Shown: piece after piece, positions 36,559-45,687 of the stretch
Layout: every line of letters begins with the position of its first letter
Numbering within the stretch: position 1 is the first letter of the stretch
Assembly: GCA_030729695.1 (NCBI GenBank)
Contig: JANQWV010000028.1
Location: 20,541 to 84,540 of the forward strand
Direction of reading: 5' to 3'
Length of the DNA: 64,000 nt
From: Flavobacteriales bacterium
GTDB lineage: Bacteria; Bacteroidota; Bacteroidia; Flavobacteriales_D; Sanyastnellaceae
The notes under the pieces: model-generated
Databases searched by the model: none
What the model saw: only the letters and a program-made list of their open reading frames with translations
Told to the model about the DNA's origin: nothing
Made by a program: the position numbers and the translations under genes

Positions 36559-38775
36559 TTAAGCAAATTCACTTTCAATACGATCTACCGTTAGAACGCC
36601 GTCTACGTCTTGAAGGTTTTTAATCAGATGATTCAAATGTTCTGTATCATGCACCAGCACTACCATTTTTCCTTCGAATATACCGTCTCTTGCTTCGAAA
36701 GAAATGGCGCGCATGTTCACATTCATATCGGTAGAAATGATGTTTGTTATTTTCTGAACCAATCCAACATCATCGGTTCCTGAGAACTTCAATCCTACTT
36801 CGAATTGCACCAAATCGTTGCTGCTCCATTTTGCTTTGATGACACGATAGGCGTATTTGCTCATCAGCTCCTGCGCATTGGGACAATTCGTTCGGTGAAT
36901 TTTTATTCCTTCAGAAACAGTAATAAATCCGAATACTTCATCCCCTGGAATCGGGCTGCAACAAACAGATAAGCTGAAGTCTACTTTTTGCTTGTCGTCT
37001 CCAATAAGTACGGTGTCACCGGTTGAAGGCGCTGTCGTAACAATGCGTGTAATTTCTTCGTGCTTCTCCTGCGTGTTCTTATCGAATCGAATGCGGTCGG
37101 CTTCCACAGTATGTGGTTTTAGCTTCTTCAATTCGATGCGACCCTTAGCAATTTTGAAGTAGAAGTCAACTGCGGTAACGCATCCATAGGCACGCACGAA
37201 TTCGTCAATATTCTTGCTGCCCCAGGTAATTTTTAGCGAGTTGAAACGGCGTTTCAACATTTCCTTTCCTTCTTCAGAGATTTGTTTTTTCTCTTCTTTT
37301 AATGCCGTTTTTATTTTCTGACGTGCAGAAGCGGTGATGACAATGTTCAACCAATCTTCTTTCGGACGTTGCTTTTTAGAAGTTAGAATTTCAACTTGAT
37401 CACCGCTGCTTAACTTGTGGCTGAGAGGTTCTAGTTTGTGGTTAACCTTGGCTCCAATGCACTGGTAGCCTATCTGTGAGTGAATGAGAAAAGCGAAGTC
37501 CAAAGTTGTTGATCCAACAGGAAGCGTTTTCAAATCGCCACTTGGCGTGAAGACATAAATCTCTTCGCTGAAAAGAGAAAGCTTGAAATTGTCAATGAAT
37601 TCAATGGCATTGTCGCTTGGTGCCTCTAGCACGTCACGAATTTGTCCGAGCCATTTATCGAGTTTGCTTTCCGGACTTTCAACTGCGTCTTTATATTTCC
37701 AATGCGCTGCATATCCTTTCTCGGCAAGGTCATCCATGCGCTCGCTTCGAATTTGAACTTCCACCCATTTACCCGTTGGCGACATAACTGTGGTGTGAAG
37801 CGATTCGTAGCCGCTGCTTTTCGGTGTACTAATCCAATCGCGCAGGCGCTCAGTGCTTGGCACATAAAAATCGGTTACTGCAGAGTATACTCTCCAGCAA
37901 TCGGTTTTTTCTTGTTCTTGCGGAGTTTTAAGAATGATTCGAATGGCGAACAAGTCGTAGATTTCTTCGAATGGAACCCCTTTCGTATGAATCTTATTGT
38001 AGATGCTGAAGATGCTTTTTGTTCGGCTTTTGATTTCGTAGATCAATCCTTGTTCATCGAGCGCTCTGCGGATAGGCAGTGTGAACTGATTAATGAACCG
38101 GGTACGAACGGCTTGTGTCTTTTGAAGTTTTGTTATGATGTCATCGTATGCGGCAGGATCTGTAAACTTCAGGCTTAAATCTTCGAGTTCTGTTTTGATG
38201 TTGTACAATCCAAGTCGATGGGCGAGTGGCGCATACATGAAAAGTGTTTCGCTTGCAATTTTCAATTGCTTGTCTCTTCGCATGTGATCGAGCGTGCGCA
38301 TGTTGTGCAGACGATCGGCAAGTTTGATCAGGATCACGCGCACGTCATCTGACAGCGTCAGAAGCATCTTGCGAAAGTTCTCGGCCTGATCGCTGGAGCT
38401 CAAGTCTGCAACGCCAGAAATTTTTGTCAGGCCGTCGATAATAACGCGTTCTTTTTTTCCGAACTGACGTTGGATATCGTCTAGCGTTATTTCAGTGTCT
38501 TCGACAGTATCGTGAAGAAGAGCGCAGACGATGCTCATGGTAGCGAGCCCCAATTCTTCTGCGGCGATTTTTGCCACAGCTATCGGGTGGTAGATGTAGG
38601 GCTCGCCGCTCTTGCGACGCATGTCTTTGTGAGCATCTACGGAAAGCTCGAAGGCTTTCCTTATCCGCGCACGATCGGCACGGGTTTTCGAGCGATAACA
38701 AACGCGTAAGAGTGCGCGGTATCTGCGAAGTATCTCGCGATTTTCTTCTTCTAAATCAATTTCTATTTTCGCCAT
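36559..38775 (-). CDS. Bifunctional (p)ppGpp synthetase/hydrolase (RelA/SpoT)
   Basis: HD domain (YIYHPIAVAKIAAEELGLATMSIVCALLHDTVEDTEITLDDI), synthetase (YESLHTTVMSPTGKWVEVQIRSERMDDLAEKGYAAHWKYK), TGS and ACT domains. Confidence 0.95.
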   Translation of the reverse strand: MAKIEIDLEEENREILRRYRALLRVCYRSKTRADRARIRKAFELSVDAHKDMRRKSGEPYIYHPIAVAKIAAEELGLATMSIVCALLHDTVEDTEITLDDIQRQFGKKERVIIDGLTKISGVADLSSSDQAENFRKMLLTLSDDVRVILIKLADRLHNMRTLDHMRRDKQLKIASETLFMYAPLAHRLGLYNIKTELEDLSLKFTDPAAYDDIITKLQKTQAVRTRFINQFTLPIRRALDEQGLIYEIKSRTKSIFSIYNKIHTKGVPFEEIYDLFAIRIILKTPQEQEKTDCWRVYSAVTDFYVPSTERLRDWISTPKSSGYESLHTTVMSPTGKWVEVQIRSERMDDLAEKGYAAHWKYKDAVESPESKLDKWLGQIRDVLEAPSDNAIEFIDNFKLSLFSEEIYVFTPSGDLKTLPVGSTTLDFAFLIHSQIGYQCIGAKVNHKLEPLSHKLSSGDQVEILTSKKQRPKEDWLNIVITASARQKIKTALKEEKKQISEEGKEMLKRRFNSLKITWGSKNIDEFVRAYGCVTAVDFYFKIAKGRIELKKLKPHTVEADRIRFDKNTQEKHEEITRIVTTAPSTGDTVLIGDDKQKVDFSLSVCCSPIPGDEVFGFITVSEGIKIHRTNCPNAQELMSKYAYRVIKAKWSSNDLVQFEVGLKFSGTDDVGLVQKITNIISTDMNVNMRAISFEARDGIFEGKMVVLVHDTEHLNHLIKNLQDVDGVLTVDRIESEFA

Positions 38776-38872
38776 AACATCACAAATTAAAGGCTATTCT
38801 TTCAACATAAAATTGTGAAACTTATTACCTATTAACAATGCATGTTTTGAAAGACTGTTCTATCTTTCCCTC

Positions 38873-40285
38873 GTGAAAAAAATCATTGCTATACTCTCGC
38901 TTTTTGTAGCGTGTAACGTCGTGTTTTCGCAGGACTCTCTGTTCAATGAGTTGCGTTACGCTACTTTATTGAAAGTGGAAACGGACACCGTTATTTCAAA
39001 ATTCAATTTTGAATTGGCCGCAGGGTTAGATCGTTCGCGCGAAATTTCCAATCTTGGCTATTCAGCAGTGTTAAACTACAGCAATATTTTCAAGAATGTA
39101 AAAAACAAGTTGTCGCTGTCGTTAACCGGCGCTGTTTTTCATCTTCCAGCATTCAACAAACGTTTTTTAGATTCTTTAGGAGTTCTTCCAAACTTTGGAA
39201 GAGTGCTAACGCCCGACTCTGGAGCCACTGCTTTTGCAGCACTTCCGGAAGTCGTGTATTCCAGAAAACTAAACAATCATTTTACGCTATCGGTTGGAAA
39301 TTCAAGACAGAATTTGGGATACGGATATCGCTCACTCATTCTTTCGAGCAGCACAAGTGCTCTTCCATTCATGAAATTGGAAACGAAGATTGGAAAGAAA
39401 ATCACCTTCACGAATCTTTGGTCGCGAACGCACAGCCTTCAACGCATGCAGAATCATTTCGATCTGAATCCAAAGTACATTGCGGTGCATACCCTCGAGT
39501 GGAAGATCAATAAGAAATGGTCGGTATCGGCCCATGAAATGGTTGTTTGGCAAGCAAGAGATTCTGCAAGTAACAGAGAGTTAGATCTTCATTATTTGAA
39601 TCCGTTTTTATTTTATCGTCCTGCTGAATTTTCTCAAGGATCTGCTGATAACGTTTTGCTAGGCGCTTCAGGAATTTATAAGCACAGCAATGCGTTGGAG
39701 TTTTACGGACAAATTGTTCTCGATGAATTTTTAGTGAGTGAAATTCGAAACAGAAACGGCTGGTGGGGAAATAAATTCGGAATGCAATTGGGTATGCGAT
39801 TAGCGCCGAAGAAAATCGAAGGCTTATCAATTCTTACGGAATGGTCTTTTGTTAGACCTTTCACTTACACGCATGGAAGTGAGATTCAGGCGTGGGAACA
39901 CATGGGACAGCCATTGGCTCATCCGTTGGGAGCAAACTTTTATGAATGGTATACCTCCGTTAATTACGCTCATGCAAAATGGAACTATACCGCTAGCATT
40001 GTTTGGGGTGCATTCGGAAGAGACGCTCAGCAAAATGTCGGCGGAAACATCTTCCAATCATACGTTAACCCTTGGAGTGTATACGGAAACAACATTCTTC
40101 AAGGGAACAGAAGTACCCTATTTGTCGTGAATGCTGAAGCTGCTTATCAAGTTTCTCCCGCCCTTCAGGTATTCGGATTTGCTCGCTATCGCTCGGAAGA
40201 CAGACGCGTAGACCCGTTCAAAGAGGCTTGGCTTATGGTTGGAATACGCAAAGGACTCCGTCAAGTGCGTCGTTGGGATTATTAA
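38873..40285 (+). CDS. Outer-membrane beta-barrel protein (RemB / capsule-assembly Wzi-like)
   Basis: GTG start, signal peptide; NHFTLSVGNSRQNLGYGYRSLILSSSTSALPFMKLETKIGKKITFTNLWSR; LHYLNPFLFYRPAEFSQGSADNVLLG; EWSFVRPFTYTH...PLAHPLGANFYEWYTSVNY. Confidence 0.6.
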   Translation: MKKIIAILSLFVACNVVFSQDSLFNELRYATLLKVETDTVISKFNFELAAGLDRSREISNLGYSAVLNYSNIFKNVKNKLSLSLTGAVFHLPAFNKRFLDSLGVLPNFGRVLTPDSGATAFAALPEVVYSRKLNNHFTLSVGNSRQNLGYGYRSLILSSSTSALPFMKLETKIGKKITFTNLWSRTHSLQRMQNHFDLNPKYIAVHTLEWKINKKWSVSAHEMVVWQARDSASNRELDLHYLNPFLFYRPAEFSQGSADNVLLGASGIYKHSNALEFYGQIVLDEFLVSEIRNRNGWWGNKFGMQLGMRLAPKKIEGLSILTEWSFVRPFTYTHGSEIQAWEHMGQPLAHPLGANFYEWYTSVNYAHAKWNYTASIVWGAFGRDAQQNVGGNIFQSYVNPWSVYGNNILQGNRSTLFVVNAEAAYQVSPALQVFGFARYRSEDRRVDPFKEAWLMVGIRKGLRQVRRWDY

Positions 40286-40306
40286 TTATTGAACAGCATT
40301 AAGCAG

Positions 40307-40314
40307 TACTTTTG
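40307..40314 (+). promoter_or_regulatory. Candidate -7 element TACTTTTG upstream of ctaB
   Basis: TAnnTTTG match 20 nt upstream of ATG 40335. Confidence 0.35.
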
Positions 40315-40334
40315 CAAAAATTGAGGTAGCAGAA

Positions 40335-41231
40335 ATGGAAGTTTCGGTTGAAGAGAAATCAGGTTTTATGGGGAAAATCAAAGCGGCTTTGGATTTATTC
40401 AAGTTGCGTCTTTCATTTTTGGTCGTAGTTTCTTGCGTTCTCTCCTATGAAATGGGAGCAGAAACGTGGGAGTTTGATAAAATAGGATGGTTAATTCTCG
40501 CTGGATTTTTATTGGCAGGTGGAAGTAACGGTGCCAATCAGGTACTCGAACAGCAGTGGGATTCGCTAATGCACCGCACTAGAACCCGTCCGCTTCCAAC
40601 CAAAAGAATCTCCACACTTGAAGCTTGGTTCGTCTCTCTAACAACAGCAGGTCTCGGAATTTTCATTTTGTTCTACTACTTGAACACTGCTTCAGGTATC
40701 CTCGGATTTTCTGCCTTTTTATCCTACGCTTTCATCTACACGCCACTCAAACGCGTTTCACCGTGGGCAGTCTTTATTGGAGCTTTCCCAGGTGCTATAG
40801 CGCCTATGATTGGTTATGTTGCTGCTACGAATCAATTCGGATTGGAGGCTGGGGTCTTATTTGCCGTGCAGTTTATGTGGCAGTTCCCTCACTTTTGGGC
40901 TATCGCTTGGGTGTCCCACGAGGACTATAACAGAGGCGGATACAAATTGCTTCCCTTCAGTGGAACGCCCGATAAGAAGACTGCTTTCCAAATTATGGTG
41001 TACAGCTTTTTCCTTATTCCAGTAAGCCTTCTCCCTTGGACACTTCCACTCGAAACACCCATGGTTGGTAACATTGCTGCAATCATTGTTGTGTTAGCGG
41101 GCATCTGGATATCTTCTCTCGCTTACAAACTTTTTAAAGAACCAACTTTGTTGAATGCACGCAAGGTTATGTTTGCCTCATTCTTTTATTTACCCATTGT
41201 TCAAATTGCTTACGTAATAGATAAAATCTAA
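40335..41231 (+). CDS. ctaB: Protoheme IX farnesyltransferase
   Basis: GGSNGANQVLEQQWDSLMHRTRTRPLPTKRISTLEA; YTPLKRVSPWAVFIGAFPGAIAPMIGYVAATN; QFMWQFPHFWAIAWVSHEDYNRGGYKLLPF. Confidence 0.93.
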   Translation: MEVSVEEKSGFMGKIKAALDLFKLRLSFLVVVSCVLSYEMGAETWEFDKIGWLILAGFLLAGGSNGANQVLEQQWDSLMHRTRTRPLPTKRISTLEAWFVSLTTAGLGIFILFYYLNTASGILGFSAFLSYAFIYTPLKRVSPWAVFIGAFPGAIAPMIGYVAATNQFGLEAGVLFAVQFMWQFPHFWAIAWVSHEDYNRGGYKLLPFSGTPDKKTAFQIMVYSFFLIPVSLLPWTLPLETPMVGNIAAIIVVLAGIWISSLAYKLFKEPTLLNARKVMFASFFYLPIVQIAYVIDKI

Positions 41232-42010
41232 TGGAAAACACAGACTTTAAAGAAATTGATCCTTTTGTAGGACACAACCCAGATGTGAAACTTCGCTCAA
41301 AGAAGATGATAGTTTGGTTTTTAATCTTCGCCGTTGTCATGTTGTTTGGTGGAATCACCAGCGCAATCATGGTCCTTTACGGAAAACTTTTGTGGGTGCA
41401 CATTCAACCACCTGCTATTTTTTGGGTCGGTAACGCATTCATCGTTTTAAGCAGTATCACGCTCATAGTTGCCCTTCGCGCATTGAAAGCTGGAAAGCAG
41501 TCAATGGCTTTGTATAGCACTTTGGCTACCTTCATTCTTGGACTTGGATTCGTTTATGCTCAGAATAAGGGTTGGGATGAAATGGCTGCAATGGGAATGG
41601 GAAACACCATTACACAAACAGAACAGGGATTGAAACAATCGCGTTGGAACACCCTTGGAAAACTAAACGGTGAATACGGAACGAATTATTATTTCGAATT
41701 GAACGATCAAATTTTGATTAAAGAGGGTGACAACTATTATTATGTCCGTCCCGATCAGTCAAGAGAAGACAAGACATTGGAAGTTCAAACAACGTTCAAT
41801 GCATCGGGTGCCATGTTAAGCGTTCTTATCTATCTGCACATTGCTCACTTGCTTTTCGGACTAATTTATTTAGCGGTTAACCTTTTCAGATTAAAGAGCG
41901 GAAAGCTAAACAAAGACAATTGGATTAGCCTTCATTCCAATGGAATGTATTGGCATTTCATGGGAATCTTGTGGATTTACCTCTTCTTCTTCATTTTTTA
42001 CATTTACTAA
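41231..42010 (+). CDS. Cytochrome c oxidase subunit III (copy 1)
   Basis: SKKMIVWFLIFAVVMLFGGITSAIMV...AHLLFGLIYLAVNLFRLKSGKLNKDNWISLHSNGMYWHFMGILWIYLFFFIFYIY. Confidence 0.88.
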   Translation: MENTDFKEIDPFVGHNPDVKLRSKKMIVWFLIFAVVMLFGGITSAIMVLYGKLLWVHIQPPAIFWVGNAFIVLSSITLIVALRALKAGKQSMALYSTLATFILGLGFVYAQNKGWDEMAAMGMGNTITQTEQGLKQSRWNTLGKLNGEYGTNYYFELNDQILIKEGDNYYYVRPDQSREDKTLEVQTTFNASGAMLSVLIYLHIAHLLFGLIYLAVNLFRLKSGKLNKDNWISLHSNGMYWHFMGILWIYLFFFIFYIY

Positions 42011-42120
42011 ATCTCGAAGCTCGGCTTATTCAGAATTATTCAAAATAGTGAAAAATGCCGATTCTCTTTTCTAAATTGAAGCTTTTGAAGTAAAATTGCA
42101 CCCAAATTTCATTCACTATT

Positions 42121-43146
42121 ATGGCAGGTCAAGCAGAACATGTAACTACGGACGAATTATGGGGCGGTAATCGCTCTCCGTTCAGCGTTTCTTACGGTAA
42201 AATGATGATGTGGTTTTTCCTTGTATCGGACGCCCTCACATTTGGCGGACTTCTTACGGCATATGGAGTTATTCGTCACGGAAGTTCAGACTTGTGGCCT
42301 GTAGGTGAACAAGTATTCGAGGCCCTGCCTGGTCTTCACGGTTCTTATCCTTTGATGTACGTTGCTTTAATGACGTTCATCCTTATCATCTCTTCTGTAA
42401 CAATGGTATTGGCTGTAGAAGCTGGACACCGTATGGACAAGAAGGGGGTTGTGAAATGGTTAGGTCTTACAATCATCGGTGGATTCATCTTCTTGGGTTC
42501 TCAAGCTTGGGAATGGTCTCACTTTATTCACGGTTCTGGTGGAGGTTTCCAAATTAACCAACCAATGACCGTTACCGCAGCTGACGATGCAGGAAACACA
42601 TACCAAATTACTTTAGATAACGGTTCTTGGGTTCACATGACAAGCGACTTCGGTCATAAGTATGAGCACGCAATGGAAGCTGCAGAAGAGCCTGTTTCTC
42701 ATGACGCTCATGGCGGACATGGTGAACACGCCGCTGCTGAAACACACGAAGACATTTCGACAATGGTTCCAGAGGAAATCATTTTGAACAAATACACACT
42801 TGAGCACAAAGACGGAAAAGACCTTCGTAAGTTGGTTGTAAAAGGCGATGATGTGAAAAAGATTTGGGCTGCTAAGGAAGAAGGTTCAATGGCTTTCGGA
42901 GCAAACATGCACAAGAACGAATACGCTATTCAACAGCAATACGCGAACTTCTTCTTCTTCGTGACAGGTTTCCACGGTTTCCACGTTTTCTCGGGCGTGT
43001 TAATCAATGTCATCATTTGGCTTATGGCCATCAAAGGGGTATTCGAAAAACGTGGTCACTATGAAATGATTGAGAAAATCGGATTGTACTGGCACTTCGT
43101 TGACCTTGTTTGGGTATTCGTATTCACATTCTTCTACCTTATCTAA
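42121..43146 (+). CDS. Cytochrome c oxidase subunit III (copy 2) with His-rich extramembrane insertion
   Basis: SYGKMMMWFFLVSDALTFGGLLTAYGVIRHG; GSQAWEWSHFIHG; insertion HDAHGGHGEHAAAETHED; TGFHGFHVFSGVLINVIIWLMAIKG...EKIGLYWHFVDLVWVFVFTFFYLI. Confidence 0.9.
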   Translation: MAGQAEHVTTDELWGGNRSPFSVSYGKMMMWFFLVSDALTFGGLLTAYGVIRHGSSDLWPVGEQVFEALPGLHGSYPLMYVALMTFILIISSVTMVLAVEAGHRMDKKGVVKWLGLTIIGGFIFLGSQAWEWSHFIHGSGGGFQINQPMTVTAADDAGNTYQITLDNGSWVHMTSDFGHKYEHAMEAAEEPVSHDAHGGHGEHAAAETHEDISTMVPEEIILNKYTLEHKDGKDLRKLVVKGDDVKKIWAAKEEGSMAFGANMHKNEYAIQQQYANFFFFVTGFHGFHVFSGVLINVIIWLMAIKGVFEKRGHYEMIEKIGLYWHFVDLVWVFVFTFFYLI

Positions 43147-43160
43147 TATCGCTGATTATC

Positions 43161-43538
43161 ATGGAAAGAGACGACCTTATTGTAAACGAGAGCTACGCTC
43201 TTAATGCAAAACACAGCGAAGAAGCTGGAAAGCAAATTCGTAAGAAATTATATGCAGTAACCATACTTTTAACGGTTATAACACTCGTTGAAGTATTCAT
43301 GGGTGTTGCTTTCAAAAGAAACGGAACATTTACTTGGGAGGCAATCAAATTAACGTTCTTAGTTCTAACGTTAGTGAAGGCTGCATACATCGTTCTAATC
43401 TTTATGCACCTTGGCGATGAGAGAAAGAACCTGAAGTATGTTGTACTTCTTCCTTACGCATTATTCATCATGTATTTAATCTTTATTGGATTGTATGAAG
43501 GTGTAAGTGTGCAAACAGGACACAACATCTTCGGCTAA
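43161..43538 (+). CDS. Cytochrome c oxidase subunit IV family protein
   Basis: ATG at 43161; KKLYAVTILLTVITLVEVFMGVAF...LVKAAYIVLIFMHLGDERKNLKYVVLLPYALFIMYLIFIGLYEG. Confidence 0.85.
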   Translation: MERDDLIVNESYALNAKHSEEAGKQIRKKLYAVTILLTVITLVEVFMGVAFKRNGTFTWEAIKLTFLVLTLVKAAYIVLIFMHLGDERKNLKYVVLLPYALFIMYLIFIGLYEGVSVQTGHNIFG

Positions 43539-43549
43539 GCTGAAGATCA

Positions 43550-44191
43550 ATGAAAAACAAAAAATTAAAAAAGTATATCCTCTTGGTGGGTATGCTTTTT
43601 TTTATTCCCCTCACCTTACTCATTGTCCTTGGACCAATGGGAAAGCATAACTTTAGCGAACCCCTCTATTTTGGACCTGCTTGCGACACCGGCTGCGTGA
43701 CTTCAGATTACCAAATTCCCGATTTCGCATTTGTCAATCAGAACAATGAACTCATCAATCGAGACTCCCTCATGGGAAAGATTTGGGTGGCGGCATTTGT
43801 AGACTTTGAAGATTCAAATCTTTCAAAAATTACAGAGCGCTTACTGATTCCGAATTTTAAATTCCGAATGGAGCCTGATATTTATATTGTTTGTTTTGAT
43901 CCAAATGGATATTCAGACACGGCGGCTGTTCAGGCATATGTAACTCAGAACCTAAGGTATTCGAACAACAAGAGTAAATGGCAATTTCTTCAAGGAGATT
44001 CTGCTTCAATGGATTCGTTTGTTCGAAACGGATTCCTTATTCAAGATTTGAAAAAGGAGGCTGTATTTCGTTTGTTAGACGAGTCTGGACATATACGCGG
44101 ACTATACGGCAACACGGAATATCACTTTGAGAACCTCATGGAGGATGTCGCTATCTTAAATAAAAAGAGAAAGATTAAACGTGGGTACTAA
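43550..44191 (+). CDS. SCO1/SenC-like membrane-anchored protein lacking the CxxxC copper motif
   Basis: N-terminal TM; YQIPDFAFVNQNNELINRDSLMGKIWVAAFVDFEDSNLSKITERLL aligns with the next gene's PLFAFTNQDGKIITNDFMVGKIAIVDFFFTKCTSICPMLSSQM; FRLLDESGHIRGLYGNTEYHFENLMEDVAIL. Confidence 0.7.
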   Translation: MKNKKLKKYILLVGMLFFIPLTLLIVLGPMGKHNFSEPLYFGPACDTGCVTSDYQIPDFAFVNQNNELINRDSLMGKIWVAAFVDFEDSNLSKITERLLIPNFKFRMEPDIYIVCFDPNGYSDTAAVQAYVTQNLRYSNNKSKWQFLQGDSASMDSFVRNGFLIQDLKKEAVFRLLDESGHIRGLYGNTEYHFENLMEDVAILNKKRKIKRGY

Positions 44192-44843
44192 ACGTATTTT
44201 CCTTTTCGCTTTCATTGGGCTTGCAGCGTGCGCAAATCCTGTGAAAACACCAGAACAAAAGCAAAAGACATTGCCTTATTTCGGTGATTTCGGAATTGAA
44301 ATCAAATACAACGAGAAGGGAGAGGGTATCTCAGATACAGTCTATGATCCCATTCCATTGTTTGCGTTTACCAATCAAGATGGTAAAATCATCACCAATG
44401 ATTTCATGGTTGGAAAGATAGCGATTGTCGATTTTTTCTTTACGAAGTGCACAAGCATCTGTCCAATGCTTTCCTCTCAAATGGCACGGTTGCAACATTC
44501 GGTTAAATCAGAAAACATCAACGAGCAAGTTGTCTTCCTTTCACACACCGTTGATCCCAAAAACGATACGCCCGAGGCCCTGAAAGCCTACGCCGATCGC
44601 ATGGGAGCCGATTATTCAAATTGGAATTTCGTGACCGGAAAAGAAGAAGATATTTATTGGCAAGCGAAGGAAGGATATAAGCTCACAGCTTTTCCATCCG
44701 ATACGGCGCAAGGCGGATTCTTTCATACCGATCAAATAGCATTAATTGATCAAGAAGGAAAAATTCGAGGATATTACGACGGAACTTCAACAAAAGCAGT
44801 GGATCAGCTGTTTACAGATTTACATTTGTTACTTAAGAAATAA
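44181..44843 (+). CDS. SCO family copper chaperone
   Basis: VGKIAIVDFFFTKCTSICPMLSSQMARLQ (CxxxC), VFLSHTVDPKNDTPEALKAYADRMGADYSNWNFVTG, FFHTDQIALIDQEGKIRGYYDGT; lipobox LAAC; GTG start overlapping the previous gene. Confidence 0.9.
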   Translation: MGTKRIFLFAFIGLAACANPVKTPEQKQKTLPYFGDFGIEIKYNEKGEGISDTVYDPIPLFAFTNQDGKIITNDFMVGKIAIVDFFFTKCTSICPMLSSQMARLQHSVKSENINEQVVFLSHTVDPKNDTPEALKAYADRMGADYSNWNFVTGKEEDIYWQAKEGYKLTAFPSDTAQGGFFHTDQIALIDQEGKIRGYYDGTSTKAVDQLFTDLHLLLKK

Positions 44844-44847
44844 GACC

Positions 44848-45390
44848 ATGAAAGCAGAATTGAAAAAGAACGATAAACTAGCGAAGACGTTAATCTATAT
44901 CGTATCGGCAGTTGTATTCCTAGTAGTCGTTTCATTGCGTTATCTGAAATTCACCAACGTTGATCTAGGATTCGATGTACACTTATTAGCGAAGGCCAAC
45001 GCGCTTATCAATGGAACAGTGTCGATCCTTTTGGTAGCTGCGCTTGTCGCAGTGAAGAAGAAGAATTTTGAAGCGCATAAGAAATTAATGAAAGGCGCTA
45101 TTTATTTAAGCGTTTTGTTTTTGGTTACCTACATCGGACACCACATGTTCGCAGGAGAAACAGAATTTCCGAAAGACCATTCATTAAGACCATTGTACTT
45201 GATCATCCTTTCAACACACATTGTATTGGCGGCTATTATTCTTCCATTCATTTTATTTACTGCTTACCGCGCTTTAATTGCCGAGTTTCCTGCTCATAAG
45301 AAATTGGCGAAATACACGTGGCCAATTTGGTTCTATGTTGCCGTAACCGGAGTTGTAGTTTACTTCATGATTTCACCTTATTACCATTGA
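44848..45390 (+). CDS. DUF420 domain-containing membrane protein
   Basis: ATG at 44848; FDVHLLAKANALINGTVSILLVAALVAVKKKNFEAHKKLMKGAIYLSVLFLVTYIGHHMFAGETEFP...PLYLIILSTHIVLAAIILPFILFTAYRAL...HKKLAKYTWPIWFYVAVTGVVVYFMISPYY. Confidence 0.88.
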   Translation: MKAELKKNDKLAKTLIYIVSAVVFLVVVSLRYLKFTNVDLGFDVHLLAKANALINGTVSILLVAALVAVKKKNFEAHKKLMKGAIYLSVLFLVTYIGHHMFAGETEFPKDHSLRPLYLIILSTHIVLAAIILPFILFTAYRALIAEFPAHKKLAKYTWPIWFYVAVTGVVVYFMISPYYH

Positions 45391-45392
45391 AC

Positions 45393-45626
45393 ATGAAAAA
45401 GTTTTTTGTTGTCTTGTTTTTCTTCGCGTTGAATCTCGCAACCTATGCGCAATGCGCCATGTGTAAGGCTACAGCCGAAACAGCAAACCAGAATACTTCG
45501 GGAAGTTTAGCTGAAGGGTTGAATTCAGGAATCCTTTACCTGATGCTCATTCCATATACGCTTTTGGCAGTTATTGCCATTGTCTTTTTCAGAAAGCGTA
45601 TTGCGAATTTCTTCAAGGCGAATTAA
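45393..45626 (+). CDS. Small membrane protein with extracytoplasmic CAMC motif
   Basis: MKKFFVVLFFFALNLATYAQCAMCKATAETANQNTSGSLAEGLNSGILYLMLIPYTLLAVIAIVFFRKRIANFFKAN; signal peptide, CxxC, one TM helix; ATG at 45393. Confidence 0.75.
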   Translation: MKKFFVVLFFFALNLATYAQCAMCKATAETANQNTSGSLAEGLNSGILYLMLIPYTLLAVIAIVFFRKRIANFFKAN

Positions 45627-45687
45627 AAGAACTTCAGTTACCTTTGAATACCGAAAGTCTAGTGATATTCGGAAATTTTAAAGATTT

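Noticed and set aside
42011-42120. Possible terminator or riboswitch between the two cox3 genes
   Set aside because: Only 4-5 bp weak pairings found by eye; not supported.
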